A stretch of DNA of 64,000 nucleotides. Source: CADEEN01 sp963816315. Lineage in GTDB: Bacteria > Pseudomonadota > Gammaproteobacteria > Burkholderiales > Burkholderiaceae_C. Numbering within the stretch: position 1 is the first letter of the stretch; every line of letters begins with the position of its first letter. Location: positions 124,001 to 188,000 of the forward strand of contig CAWFJZ010000044.1 of NCBI GenBank assembly GCA_963816315.1, given 5' to 3'. Below are positions 17,104 to 26,191 of the stretch, one piece after another. The notes beneath the pieces are model-generated. The model was not told where the DNA came from. It saw only the letters and a program-made list of their open reading frames with translations, and did not search any database. The translations under genes and the position numbers were made by a program.

Positions 17104-17708
17104 TCAAATGCGATGGGTGTCTGCCTTCACCGCGTCGCGAAGAAACTCGTCGAGATCGGCGGCGCTTTGCTTGCGTGCCGTCTTGGGCGCGTGGGCTTGC
17201 GCTGCTTCCAGCTCGGCGAGGACGAACGCGTGAATGCCTTCCCAGCGCGGGCTCGTCGCGCCTTCGCCATCGACACATAGTGGTAGTACGCGCGCTCGAA
17301 CGGCAGGTGTTGCTCGGCCAACTGCCGCAGGCGCGGCGCGAGGCGATCGTCGTGCAGGTATTGAATCGGCGAGCGCAGCCACTCCAGCAGCACCGGGTTC
17401 GACGCGCGCAGCAACTTCAACGCCTTGCGCAAATCCCAGCCGTTGACGTTGAGCTCGCCGCTGATCGGCTGCTCGATGACATCGCGGCCGGGCTCCACGG
17501 TCAGGTACCAATCGAGCCGGTTCACATAGACGAAGCGCACGTCGTAGTCGCTGTCGGGCGAGGCGAAGCCCCAGCCGCGGCTGCCGGACTCGCAGGCGAA
17601 GAGCACGTTGACGTTGTGCTGCGCCTCGATGTTGAGCACGCAGTCCAGGATCGTTGCGCGCATCGTCTCGCTGACCGGGTGTTCGCTGAGGATGGCGGTG
17701 GTCACCAT
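17104..17708 (-). CDS. Predicted nucleotidyltransferase, frameshifted and internally shortened
   Basis: The N-terminal part matches DNA-polymerase-beta-superfamily nucleotidyltransferases of the COG3541 type: ESGSRGWGFASPDSDYDVRF has the GS and DxD catalytic elements, and YYHYVSMAK is a family block. At about 17255 the frame breaks; the next frame gives RWEGIHAFVLAELEAAQ through to the stop at 17104. Total length is about 200 residues. From memory the family is roughly 250, and the segment normally after the YYHY block seems to be missing. Either this is a decaying gene or indel error plus real deletion. It is 42 bp upstream of the XRE gene on the same strand. Confidence 0.6.
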
Positions 17709-17880
17709 GAATCACATTCTGGCGGCAACTGTCACGCGCGATGACGTGATGCCGGGCTCGACGGCAAAGCGCACAGGCAGGAAGCGCTCGATGGTGCCGA
17801 TGCTGGTCGTCGAGTGATCGGTGATCTCGGTGCAGGTGAACGATGCTGCGCCGCCTCGCGAAGCGCACCGTGACCGGTGC
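17709..17880. other. Intergenic region, nothing recognised
   Basis: This 172-bp stretch separates the nucleotidyltransferase start from the end of the osmoprotectant importer operon. One minus-strand frame stays open for about 40 codons (reading TEITDHSTTSIGTIERFLPV) but lacks a start codon and I do not recognise it. It may be a gene remnant. No terminator with a T-run is visible. Confidence 0.3.
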
Positions 17881-18630
17881 TCACCCCGGAGCCCGCCAAC
17901 GCCCGAGCTTTTGGCCGAGCCGGTCGAACGCCAGATCGGCGACGACGGCCAGCAGACCGACGACCAGCGCGCCCTGGATCACATACGCCGTGTTGAAGCC
18001 CGACAGGCCGACGATGATCGGCGAGCCGAGGGTCTTGGCGCCGACGGTCGAAGCCACGGCGGCCGTGCCGATGTTGATGATCACCGAGCTGCGCACGCCG
18101 GCCAGCAGCACCGGCAGCGCCAGCGGCAACTCGACGCGCGCCAGGCGCTGCGTGCGGCGCAGGCCGAGGCCATCGGCGACTTCGATCACGCCGCGCGGCA
18201 CCGACTCGATGCCGGCGATCGTCGCGCGCACGATCGGCAGCAGGCCATACAGTGCCAGCGCGATCAGTGCCGGCAGCGCGCCGAAGCCGATCAGCGGCAC
18301 CGCGATCGCCAGCACGGCCACCGGCGGGATGGTCTGCGCGATCGCCACCAGCGTCTCGACCAGCGGCCGGAACTCGCGGCCGGCGTCGCGCGTGACGAAG
18401 ATTCCTGCGGCCACGCCGGCCGCGAGCGACAGCGCGCTCGACGCGCCGACGATCGCCAGGTGCGAGCCGAGCAGCGCAACGAAACTGTCCTGTTCGTACA
18501 GCGGCCGGTCGAGCGCCGGGAACATCGCCGCGAACAGCGGCCGCAGCAGCGGCATGCCGAGCACCAGCATGAGCAGCGCGGCGAGCAGCCAGGGCAGCGG
18601 GTCGCGCAGCAGCGATGCGAGCGCCTTCAT
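17881..18630 (-). CDS. Osmoprotectant ABC transporter permease (YehW-like)
   Basis: Inner-membrane permease of the glycine betaine/osmoprotectant (OpuCB/YehW) type, 249 residues, about six membrane segments. The permease loop appears as IEVADGLGLRRTQRLARVEL, and IGTAAVASTVGAKTLGSPI is typical of this group. The start at MKALASLLRD is 4 bp after the ATPase stop. It is the last gene of a binding protein-permease-ATPase-permease operon, the same order as E. coli yehZYXW. Confidence 0.88.
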   Translation of the reverse strand: MKALASLLRDPLPWLLAALLMLVLGMPLLRPLFAAMFPALDRPLYEQDSFVALLGSHLAIVGASSALSLAAGVAAGIFVTRDAGREFRPLVETLVAIAQTIPPVAVLAIAVPLIGFGALPALIALALYGLLPIVRATIAGIESVPRGVIEVADGLGLRRTQRLARVELPLALPVLLAGVRSSVIINIGTAAVASTVGAKTLGSPIIVGLSGFNTAYVIQGALVVGLLAVVADLAFDRLGQKLGRWRAPG

Positions 18631-18634
18631 GCCG

Positions 18635-19572
18635 TCACGGCGAACGCGGCAACAGCAGGTCGGCGAAATGGATCGCGCCGAGTGCACGGCCCGACGCATC
18701 GACCACCGGCAGCCGATCGGCGCGGCGCAGCACGAACTGCGACAGCGCGTCGCGCAAGCTCATCGCCGCGGCGACCGGCTCGCCCTCGGCCGGCTTCACC
18801 GGCGCGCACACGTTCGCCGACGCGGTGCAGCGCCAACAGGCGCAGGCCGAGCTCGGTGCGGCCGAAGAACTCGCGCACGAAATCATTGGCCGGTTGTTCA
18901 AGCAGTTGTGCCGGCGGCCCGTCCTGCACGACGCGGCCGCGGTCGAGCAGCACGATGCGCGTGGCCAGGCGCAGCGCCTCTTCGATGTCGTGCGTCACCA
19001 GCACGATCGTCTTGCCCGAGCCTTGATGGATGCGCGCCATCTCCTGCTGCAGGGCGGCGCGCGTGATCGGGTCGAGCGCGCCGAAGGGCTCGTCCATCAG
19101 CAGCAGCTCGGGGTCGGCGGCCAGCGCGCGCGCCACGCCGACGCGCTGCTGCTGGCCGCCGGACAACTGGCTCGGATAGCGCTTGCGGTACTGCGCCGGG
19201 TCGAGGTCGAGCAGGCGTCAGCAACTCATCGACACGCGCGTCGATGCGGTCTCGCGGCCAGCCGAGCAGCTCCGGCACGGCGGCGATGTTGCGCGCCACG
19301 TTCCAGTGCGGAAACAGGCCGATCGACTGGATCGCGTAGCCCATGCGGCGGCGCAGGTCTTCGGGCTTGAACGAACGGATCTCCTGGCCGGCGAAGACGA
19401 TGCGGCCGCGGTCGTGCTCGACCATGCGGTTGATCATCTTCAGCAGCGTCGATTTGCCCGAGCCCGAAGCGCCGACGAGAACGACGAACTCGCCGCGCGC
19501 GATGGCGAGCGACACGTCATCGACGGCGCGCGTGGCGCCGAACGACTTGCCGACGCCGTGCAGCTCGATCAC
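18635..19572 (-). CDS. Osmoprotectant ABC transporter ATP-binding protein (two frameshifts)
   Basis: ATPase of the OpuCA/ProV/YehX family, about 312 residues after repair. Walker A is VGASGSGKST; after a frame change near 19210 the signature LSGGQQQRVGVARAL and Walker B LLLMDEPFGALDP follow. A second change near 18810 leads to a C-terminal CBS-like domain (FVLRRADRLPVVDASGRALG) ending at 18635. The GTG start overlaps the upstream permease stop (GTGA). CBS domains in OpuA-type ATPases sense ionic strength, which fits an osmotic role. Confidence 0.85.
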
Positions 19573-20731
19573 CGCGCCTGCCTTTGCACCACGGCGCCAA
19601 GCAAGGCAAGCGCGGCGTCAGCAGCCATCGCGAGTGCCAGCACCGGCAGCACGCCCAGCAGCACCAGATCGAGCGCGCTGCTCGACAGGCCCTGGAAGAC
19701 GAGCGCGCCGAATCCGCCGGCACCGATCAACGCCGCCACGACCGCCAGGCCCATGACCTGCACGGTGGTCACGCGCAGCCCCGACAGCAGGACAGGCAGC
19801 GCCAGCGGCACGCGCACGCGCCAGAACGTCTGACGCCGCGTCATGCCGATGCCGGTGGCGGCTTCGACCGCCGACGCCGGCACCTGCGCCAACCCCGACG
19901 CCGTGCCGTGCACGATCGGCAGCAGCGCGTACAGCGTCAGCGCGATCGCCGCCGGCAGCAGGCCGATGCCCTTCAGGCCCAGCGCCGGCACCCACTCGGC
20001 CAGCGCGCCGAGCGGTGCGATCAGCAGCGCGAAGAGCGCGATCGACGGCACCGTCTGGATGATGTTGAGCACGGCGAACAACGGTCCGGACAACGCCTTG
20101 CTGCGCGCCGCGGCCACGCCCAGCGGCACGCCGATCGCCAGCGCCGGCAGCAGCGCACTGAGCACGATCTGCAGGTGGCGCTGGCCGGCGGCGTTGAAAA
20201 CCTCTTGCCGGTTCACGTACTCCTTGTGCAGCGACAGCGCATCGAGCGCGCCGCTGGCCAGCAGCAGCAACGCCGGCAACAGCAACGCCAGCAGCGCCAG
20301 CGTTCGCCGCGCCGGCGACAGGCCCAGGCGCTGCACGGCATCGGCCGCTGCGAGCCAGCACAGCAGCGCCAACACCCAGAAGCCGCCGCCGAGCGAGACG
20401 CGCGCCAGCGGCGACAGCGCGCTCGACTGTTGCGTTGCCTCGCTGCCGGCCAGCCACAGCAGCCCAGTCAGCAGCAGCGCGGCAGCGACGGCGACGGCGC
20501 CGTGCAGCCAGCGCGCGGGCGGCATGAAGGCCGCCAGCAGCACGAGCGCCGCGGGCAGCGCCAGCGGCATGCCGGCCCGCGCTCATCAGACCGTACAACG
20601 GCACGCCGTTGCCCGACACCAGCCGGTTCGGCGCGACGCTGACGAACGACATGGCGAACGCTGCGGCGAACGCCGCCAGCATGATCGCCAGCAGCACGCG
20701 GTTGTGAACCACCGGCGTGCGCTGCAGTCAT
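19569..20731 (-). CDS. Osmoprotectant ABC transporter permease (YehY-like, frameshifted)
   Basis: A long permease of about 387 residues. An N-terminal half of several hydrophobic helices precedes the transport domain, which carries VEAATGIGMTRRQTFWRVRV as the ATPase-contacting loop. This long form fits YehY better than short OpuCB permeases. The N-terminus lies in another frame: VVHNRVLLAIMLAAFAAAF up to about 20580, then MPLALPAALVLL onward. The start is ATG 20731 (needing one more indel near 20715) or GTG 20712. The end overlaps the ATPase GTG by 4 bp. Confidence 0.8.
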
Positions 20732-20758
20732 CGCCAGCGCCAGCGCTCGGCGGCGCGC

Positions 20759-21683
20759 TCACTTCAGCAAACCCGTCGCCTTGAGATGCGCCGCCGCCAC
20801 CTTCTTCGCATCCTGCCCTTCGAGCGCGATCTGCGCGTTCAGGCGTTGCAGCGTCGCGGTGTCGAGCGTCTTGAACAGCGGCGCGAGCAGGGCTTCGATC
20901 TTCGGCTGCTTGGCGAGCACATCGGCACGCACGACAGGCGCGGGGGCATACACCGGCTGCACGCCTTTCGTATCGTCCAGGACGACGAGGCCGAGCGCGG
21001 CCAGCGGGCCGTCGGTGCCGTAGGCCATCGCGGCGTTGACGCCCGAGGTCTGCTCGGCCGCGGCCTTGATCGTTGCCGCGGTGTCGCCGCCGGCGAGCAG
21101 CAGCAACTGGTCTTGCGTCAGCTTGAAACCGTAGGCCGATTGAAACGCGGGCAGGGCATCGGGCCGCTCGGCGAACTCGGCCGACGCGGCCAGCTTGACC
21201 TTGCCGCCGCCGGCCACCCATTGGCCGAAGTCGGCGAGCGACTTCAACTTCTGCGCGGCAGCAACGTCTTTGCGAATCGCGATCGCCCAGGTGTTGTTGG
21301 CCGGCGCCGGCGCCAACCAGACCAGCTTGTTCTTCTCAGCGTCGAGTTGCTTGATGCGCTGATAGCCGGCATCGAGTTGCTTCCACGCCGGGTTCTTCTC
21401 ATCGGCGTGAAAGAACGCGCCGTTGCCGGTGTACTCGGGGTAGAGATCGATCTCACCGGCCACCAGCGCGCCGCGAACGATCTTGGTGTTGCCGAGCTGC
21501 AGCTTGTTCTCGGTCTTCACGCCGCCGGCTTCGAGCACCTGCACGATCAGGTTGCCGAGCAACGCGCCTTCGGTGTCGATCTTCGAGCCGACGCGCACCG
21601 CTTGCGCCTGCACCGCGCCGGCGAAGAACAGCAGCGCCAGCAGGGCGCTGCAAACGGCCGCGCCAGAAAGTCATTGAGCTCAT
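20759..21683 (-). CDS. Osmoprotectant ABC transporter substrate-binding protein (frameshifted)
   Basis: Periplasmic OpuAC/YehZ(OsmF)-type binding protein, about 307 residues. After MSSMTF the frame shifts by one base near 21660; the other frame supplies the signal peptide core VCSALLALLFFAGAVQA, followed by mature QAVRVGSKIDTEGALLG. Family features include GEIDLYPEYTGNG. GGAGG lies 6 bp before ATG 21683, supporting the start. It heads the four-gene importer operon. The ligand (glycine betaine, choline or similar) cannot be fixed from sequence. Confidence 0.87.
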
Positions 21684-21724
21684 CGAAAGCCTCCATCGTT
21701 GAACGAGCAAGGGCGATAGTAGTT

Positions 21725-22408
21725 TCAACAGCGCTCGTAGGTGATCAGCCGGCCTTTGTAGGACAGCGCATCGAGCCGCTCTTCGCTGCGACTATTGAAA
21801 CCTTCCGTTGCCATCTGGCGATGGAAGGCGGCGCGGTTGCCGCGGTCCGGATCGACGATCCAGACCTGCGAGCGCGTACTGGCGTGCCGGCCGATGAACG
21901 ATGCCAGGCCGCCAGTGGCATCGCGCTCGTAGAGCAGGTCGCTGCCGATGATGAGGTCGTAGCGGCCGCGCACCACGCTGCCGCAGTGCGCCGCTGCGCG
22001 CGCGCGATCGCGCAGCGGCACGTTCCACTGGCCATGGCGGTAACTCATCGGCGCCAAGCCGTTCAATCGCAGGTTGGCGCGCAGAAAACGCGACGCCAGC
22101 GGATGGCAGTCGCTGGCCGTGATGTCGGCGCCGCGGCGGTGCGCCACCAGGCTCGGCAAGGCCAGGCCGCAGCCGATTTCGAGGATGCGTTCGCCGTCGA
22201 GCACGTCGCGCTGCGCTAGACGCGCCGCCAGTGCCATGCCCGAGAGCCACGCCATGCCGAACAAGGGCCACGAGGCGGAAGAGATGCCGATGCGCTCGGC
22301 GTGACCGCGTGGATCGTGAAACTGCTGGCGGTCGATCAGCGAGCGGATCAGCAGATCCTCAACGCCGTTGATGGCGACGTGCGTTTGGTGGGTTTGGTAG
22401 CCGAGCAC
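21725..22408 (-). CDS. Class I SAM-dependent methyltransferase
   Basis: 227 residues with the Rossmann-fold motif ILEIGCGLALPSLVAHRRGA, followed by ITASDCHP and a DLIIGSDLLYE motif as in METTL-type protein or small-molecule methyltransferases. The start is GTG 22408, just after the AraC gene's stop at 22415, so the two may be co-transcribed. Substrate unknown. The E/DLLYE element is typical of lysine methyltransferase-like enzymes; this is a weak hint only. Confidence 0.75.
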   Translation of the reverse strand: MLGYQTHQTHVAINGVEDLLIRSLIDRQQFHDPRGHAERIGISSASWPLFGMAWLSGMALAARLAQRDVLDGERILEIGCGLALPSLVAHRRGADITASDCHPLASRFLRANLRLNGLAPMSYRHGQWNVPLRDRARAAAHCGSVVRGRYDLIIGSDLLYERDATGGLASFIGRHASTRSQVWIVDPDRGNRAAFHRQMATEGFNSRSEERLDALSYKGRLITYERC

Positions 22409-22414
22409 TCAGGC

Positions 22415-23386
22415 TCATGATGCCACCTGCGCCGCTTGCCGCCGCCGCCACGCCGCGGGCGGCACGCCGAACTCCCGGCTGAACGCCCGGCTGAACGCGG
22501 CGTCGGTCTGGTAGCCGACATCGTTGGCGATGCGAGCCAGCGGCGCCTGGCTCTGGCACAGCAGGTTCGATGCCAGCAGCATGCGCCACTGCGTCAGGTA
22601 CTGCATCGGCGTGCTGCCGACGAGTTGCGCAAAACGCTCGGCGAACACCGAGCGCGAGGTGTTGGCGGTGTGCGCGAGTTCTTCGAGCGTCCACGGATGC
22701 GCCGGCTGCTCGTGCATGGCGTTCAACGCCGCGCCGACGATGCGGTCGCCGACGCCGGCGAGCCAGCCGGTGCGGCCCTCGCTGTGTTCGTTCATGTACA
22801 GCCGCAGCACCTCGATGAACAGCACCTCGGAGAGTTTGGCCAGCACGCCTTCGCCGCCGGGCCGCGGCGAGCGCGCTTCGGCCAGCGCGTAGCGCACCGA
22901 CGATTCGAGCCACAGCCCGGCGGCCGAGCCGCGCACGTTGACGCGCACGATCGGCGGCAGCCCGTCGAGCAGCAGGCGCGCCAGACGTGCGTCGCAGGCC
23001 AGGTAGCCGCAGACCAGGCGCGTCGGCGCGCCGCCGCCGCCGTAGGCGAGTTGGCACGGCCGGCGCGACAGCAGTTCGGCGAGAGGCGCGCCGCCGGTGG
23101 CGGGCGGCACACCGAGTTCGGAACACATCAGGTGCGCGTCGCCTTGCGGAAACAGCACGACGTCGCCGGCCGAGAGGTGCACCGGTGCGTCGTTGCCGAG
23201 CAGCGCATGGCAATCGCCCTCGACGATCAGGTGGAAGATCACCAGGCGCTCGGCGCCGGGTGCGAGCAGGTGCACCACCTGATCGGCGCGCGGCGACTGG
23301 TAGCACCAGGGCGCGGAAAAGCGCGCGTTGATGAAGATCGCGCTCGATAACCGAACGACACGCAGCGTTTGCGACAGCGCGTCCAT
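22415..23386 (-). CDS. AraC-family transcriptional regulator
   Basis: 323 residues. The N-terminal half is a cupin-type sensor domain (from APWCYQSPRADQVVHLL through HLSAGDVVLFPQGDAHLM). The C-terminal third is an AraC HTH pair (WTLEELAHTANTSRSVFAER, then IANDVGYQTDAAFSRAF). ATG 23386 overlaps the OsmC stop (TGATG), so both are translationally coupled. A pair of direct repeats 21 bp apart in the upstream divergent promoter (23990-24019) is a plausible binding site. Confidence 0.9.
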   Translation of the reverse strand: MDALSQTLRVVRLSSAIFINARFSAPWCYQSPRADQVVHLLAPGAERLVIFHLIVEGDCHALLGNDAPVHLSAGDVVLFPQGDAHLMCSELGVPPATGGAPLAELLSRRPCQLAYGGGGAPTRLVCGYLACDARLARLLLDGLPPIVRVNVRGSAAGLWLESSVRYALAEARSPRPGGEGVLAKLSEVLFIEVLRLYMNEHSEGRTGWLAGVGDRIVGAALNAMHEQPAHPWTLEELAHTANTSRSVFAERFAQLVGSTPMQYLTQWRMLLASNLLCQSQAPLARIANDVGYQTDAAFSRAFSREFGVPPAAWRRRQAAQVAS

Positions 23387-23913
23387 CAATCGACGTCGAT
23401 GTGCAGCGCGAACGGCACCGCATGCTGCACCGCGCGCGGGATCGGCGAGCAGGCGATGCCGCGTTCGGCCAGCGAGCGCAGGCGCTCGGGCGGCACGCCG
23501 TCGGCAGCGATGCGCACGTGCAACTGCACGTCACCCGGCATCGCATCGACCGGCTCGCCCTTCGCGTCCGCCATGCCGAGCAGGCCACGCGTGTCGGAGC
23601 GGCTGCTGGCGCGCAGCTCGAGCGTCTTCAGCGCGATGCCTTCTCGCGCCGCGGCCATGACGATGCTCGTCGCCGCACACGATGCAAAGCCGGCGCGGAA
23701 CAACCAGCCCGGCGTGACCTGGTCGCCCGTGCCGCCGAGCTCGGCCGGCATGTCGGTCAACACTTGCGCGCCGTTGGCGTGGATGGCAACGACACGCGTG
23801 CCGCCGTTCCAGCGCGCCGTGGCCGGCGCGTCGTCGTGCAGACCGGTGTCGGGACGGCGTTGCAGCACGGCGTGCACACGCTGCAGTGCGGTGGCGAGAT
23901 CTTGTGCGGCCAT
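23386..23913 (-). CDS. OsmC-family protein
   Basis: 175 residues. OsmC/Ohr proteins are thiol peroxidases using two conserved cysteines, visible here in RAGFASCAATSIVMAAA and AERGIACSPIPRAV. It is probably a cytoplasmic organic-hydroperoxide detoxifying enzyme. It heads an operon with the AraC regulator and diverges from two methyltransferase genes. Confidence 0.88.
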   Translation of the reverse strand: MAAQDLATALQRVHAVLQRRPDTGLHDDAPATARWNGGTRVVAIHANGAQVLTDMPAELGGTGDQVTPGWLFRAGFASCAATSIVMAAAREGIALKTLELRASSRSDTRGLLGMADAKGEPVDAMPGDVQLHVRIAADGVPPERLRSLAERGIACSPIPRAVQHAVPFALHIDVD

Positions 23914-24081
23914 CGTGAACCTCGCTGAAAGTGACGCCGCCGATTGTGTTCGCGCCCGGCGGCTGCGTCATCCCTAGATTGCTCGCTGCGGACGATCGGT
24001 CAAACACTCGGGACGATCGAACAGGACAGACCGGTCCGGCTTGCCGGACAGTGCGCCACCCATCCACAGGAGACCGCTGCC
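23914..24081. promoter_or_regulatory. Divergent promoter with direct repeats 21 bp apart
   Basis: The gap between osmC-like and methyltransferase genes holds two copies of GGACGATCG at 23990-23998 and 24011-24019, exactly 21 bp apart, two turns of the helix. AraC-family proteins bind such tandem half-sites with two HTH motifs, and an AraC gene is in the flanking operon. A small dyad GTCCGG-CTTG-CCGGAC follows at about 24034-24049. Confidence 0.5.
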
Positions 24082-24891
24082 ATGAACGCCCCTGACTTCA
24101 ACGCCATCAAGACCCGCCAGCAAGCCGCCTGGTCCGCCGGTGACTACGCCGTCATCGGCACGACGCTGCAGATCGTCGGCGAGCAACTGGCCGAAGCCTG
24201 CGACATCCACTTCGATCAAACCGTGCTCGACGTCGCCGCCGGCAACGGCAACGCGACGCTCGCCGCCGCGAGGCGCGGCGGCATCGTCACCTCCACCGAC
24301 TACGTCGGCAGCCTGCTCGACCGCGGCGCCGAGCGTGCGCGCGCCGAACATTGGCAAGTCAAGTTCGAAGTCGCCGATGCCGAAGCGCTGCCGTATGCCG
24401 ACACCAGTTTCGACGCCGTGCTCTCGACCTTCGGCGTCATGTTCGCGCCCGACCATGCACGCGCTGCCGCCGAGATGGCGCGCGTGTGCAAACCGGGCGG
24501 CCGCATCGGCCTGGCCAACTGGACGCCCGACAGCCTGATCGGCCAGATGTTCAAGGTGCTCGGCCGCCATCTGCCGCCGCCGGCCGGCGTGCAGCCGCCA
24601 TCGCTGTGGGGCACCGAGAAGCACCTGCAATCGTTGTTCGGCGACCGTGCCGCGTCGATCGAGTGCACGTCACGCCATTTCAGCTTCCGCTACCGCTCGG
24701 CCGCGCACTTCATCGACGTTTTCCGCACCTGGTACGGCCCGGTGCACAAGGCGTTTGCGGCGCTGCCGGCCGACGGCGCTGCGGCGCTGGAACGCGATCT
24801 CGCCGAGCTGCTCGAGCGCCACAACAAAGCCGGCGCGAACTCGTTCGTGGCGCCGAGCGAGTACCTCGAAGTGGTGATCACGCGCCGCTGA
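24082..24891 (+). CDS. SAM-dependent methyltransferase (UbiE/Coq5-like)
   Basis: 269 residues. The motif VLDVAAGNGNATLAAARRGG binds SAM; VADAEALPYADTSFDAVLST and ARVCKPGGRIGLANW are motifs II and III of Methyltransf_11/25 enzymes. The start MNAPDFNAIK is preceded by ACAGGAGA. It is the first gene of a tandem methyltransferase pair, divergent from OsmC/AraC. Substrate unknown. Confidence 0.8.
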   Translation: MNAPDFNAIKTRQQAAWSAGDYAVIGTTLQIVGEQLAEACDIHFDQTVLDVAAGNGNATLAAARRGGIVTSTDYVGSLLDRGAERARAEHWQVKFEVADAEALPYADTSFDAVLSTFGVMFAPDHARAAAEMARVCKPGGRIGLANWTPDSLIGQMFKVLGRHLPPPAGVQPPSLWGTEKHLQSLFGDRAASIECTSRHFSFRYRSAAHFIDVFRTWYGPVHKAFAALPADGAAALERDLAELLERHNKAGANSFVAPSEYLEVVITRR

Positions 24892-24893
24892 CC

Positions 24894-25707
24894 ATGGACG
24901 CGCGCGTGCAGCGGCGCGTGCAGCGCTACGGCTGGGACCTCGCCGCCGCCGATTACGAAGCGCTGTGGCAGCGGCAGCTCGCACCGGCCCAGGCGGCCAT
25001 GCTCGAAGCGGCCGCGCTGGCGCCGGGCGAGCGCGTGATCGACGTGGCCTGCGGCACGGGCATCGTCAGTGCGGCGGCGGCGCGCGCTGTCGGCGCGAGC
25101 GGCCAGGTGCTCGGCATCGACATCGCCGAGCAGATGGTCGCCGCCGCGCACCAACGGGCGCTGCCACAGGCGCGCTTCATGCGCATGGACGGCGAAGCGC
25201 TCGACGGCGTCGCCGATGCGAGCTTCGACGTCTGCGCTGTGCGCGCTCGGCCTGATGTACCTGCCCGCGCCTGAGCGCGCGCTGCGCGAGATGGCGCGCG
25301 TGCTGCGCCCCGGCGGGCGCGTCGCGCTGGCGGTCTGGGGCGAGCGTGCGCGTTGCGGCTGGGCGCCGGTGTTCCCGATCGTCGAGGCCGAAGTGGCCAG
25401 CGAGGTCTGCCCGCTGTTCTTTCGCCTCGGTCAACGCGACACGCTGGCGCGTTCGTGCGCCGAGGCGACGTTTGCAAACGTCGTGCAGCAGCGCCTGTCG
25501 GTCACGCTCGACTACGCCGATGCCGAACAGGCGTGCGACGCCGCGTTCGTCGGTGGACCGGTGGCGCTGGCCTGGTCGCGCTTCGACGCGGCCGCGCGCT
25601 CGCGTGTTCGCGCGCGCTACGTGGACGCGATCGCGCCCTGGCGCCAGCGCGACGGCAGCTACCGCCTGCCGGGCGAGTTCGTGATCGCGAGCGCGGTGCG
25701 ACTCTGA
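24894..25707 (+). CDS. Second SAM-dependent methyltransferase (frameshifted)
   Basis: About 270 residues after repair. Motif I is RVIDVACGTGIVSAAAARAV. The frame shifts by one base near 25240 (reading AVRARPD instead of ALCALGLMYLP), after which EMARVLRPGGRVALAVWGER continues to the stop at 25707. ATG 24894 is 2 bp after the previous stop, so the two are co-translated. It resembles its neighbour only at the motif level. Substrate unknown. Confidence 0.75.
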
Positions 25708-25724
25708 AGTGTGGGGGGTGTGTC

Positions 25725-25745
25725 CGCAAACCGGACCGGTTTGCG
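25725..25745. promoter_or_regulatory. Perfect 10-bp-arm palindrome
   Basis: Arms CGCAAACCGG and CCGGTTTGCG flank a single A. The one-base spacer is too short for an RNA hairpin loop without melting base pairs, so a dimeric repressor site is more likely. It lies 41 bp upstream of the start of the small secreted protein gene. Confidence 0.45.
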
Positions 25746-25786
25746 TGGTGCCGGGTAGCCCCATCCACATCTGCCGAGGACTTGCC

Positions 25787-26146
25787 ATGAATGCATACCG
25801 AACCGCCCTTGTCTCCAGCCTTCTGGTCGTGGCTGCACACATTGCGGCCGCGGTAGCGGCCGACGCCGCCACCCGTTCGCCGCAGGCGCAGCGAGAACGC
25901 TATGCCGACGCGGTGCAGTCGTTTCGCGATCAGCGCTACGCGGCGGCCTTCGGCCGCTTTGCGGCGATGGCCGACAGCGGGCACCTGCCGTCGGCGCAAC
26001 TGGCGCTGCTGATGCACGACCAGGGCCGCGCCTTGTTCGGCAGCGAGTGGTCCGCGTCGCCCGACCAGCGACGGCGCTGGAACACGCTTGTCGTCAACGC
26101 CGCGCGGCAGCGCGTTGAGGTGCCGGACAACGACGGCGGCGACTGA
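25787..26146 (+). CDS. Small secreted protein with a Sel1-like repeat
   Basis: 119 residues: an N-terminal signal peptide (TALVSSLLVVAAHIAAAVA, cleavage near ADA) and one helix-turn-helix unit resembling a Sel1/TPR repeat (DQRYAAAFGRFAAMADSGHL then PSAQLALLMHDQG). The C-terminus is Arg-rich then acidic. Probably periplasmic. I know no named homologue and assign no function. A palindrome upstream may regulate it. Confidence 0.65.
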   Translation: MNAYRTALVSSLLVVAAHIAAAVAADAATRSPQAQRERYADAVQSFRDQRYAAAFGRFAAMADSGHLPSAQLALLMHDQGRALFGSEWSASPDQRRRWNTLVVNAARQRVEVPDNDGGD

Positions 26147-26163
26147 AAACAGCGGCGTATCCT

Positions 26164-26191
26164 GGGCGCCTTTCCAGTCGGGGAGGCGCCC
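26164..26191 (+). promoter_or_regulatory. Hairpin overlapping a ribosome-binding site
   Basis: GGGCGCCT (26164-26171) pairs with AGGCGCCC (26184-26191) across a 12-base loop. The 3' arm includes the end of the GGGGAGG Shine-Dalgarno stretch (26180-26186) and abuts the ATG at 26192. Folding would hide the ribosome site of the oxidoreductase gene. Confidence 0.4.
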
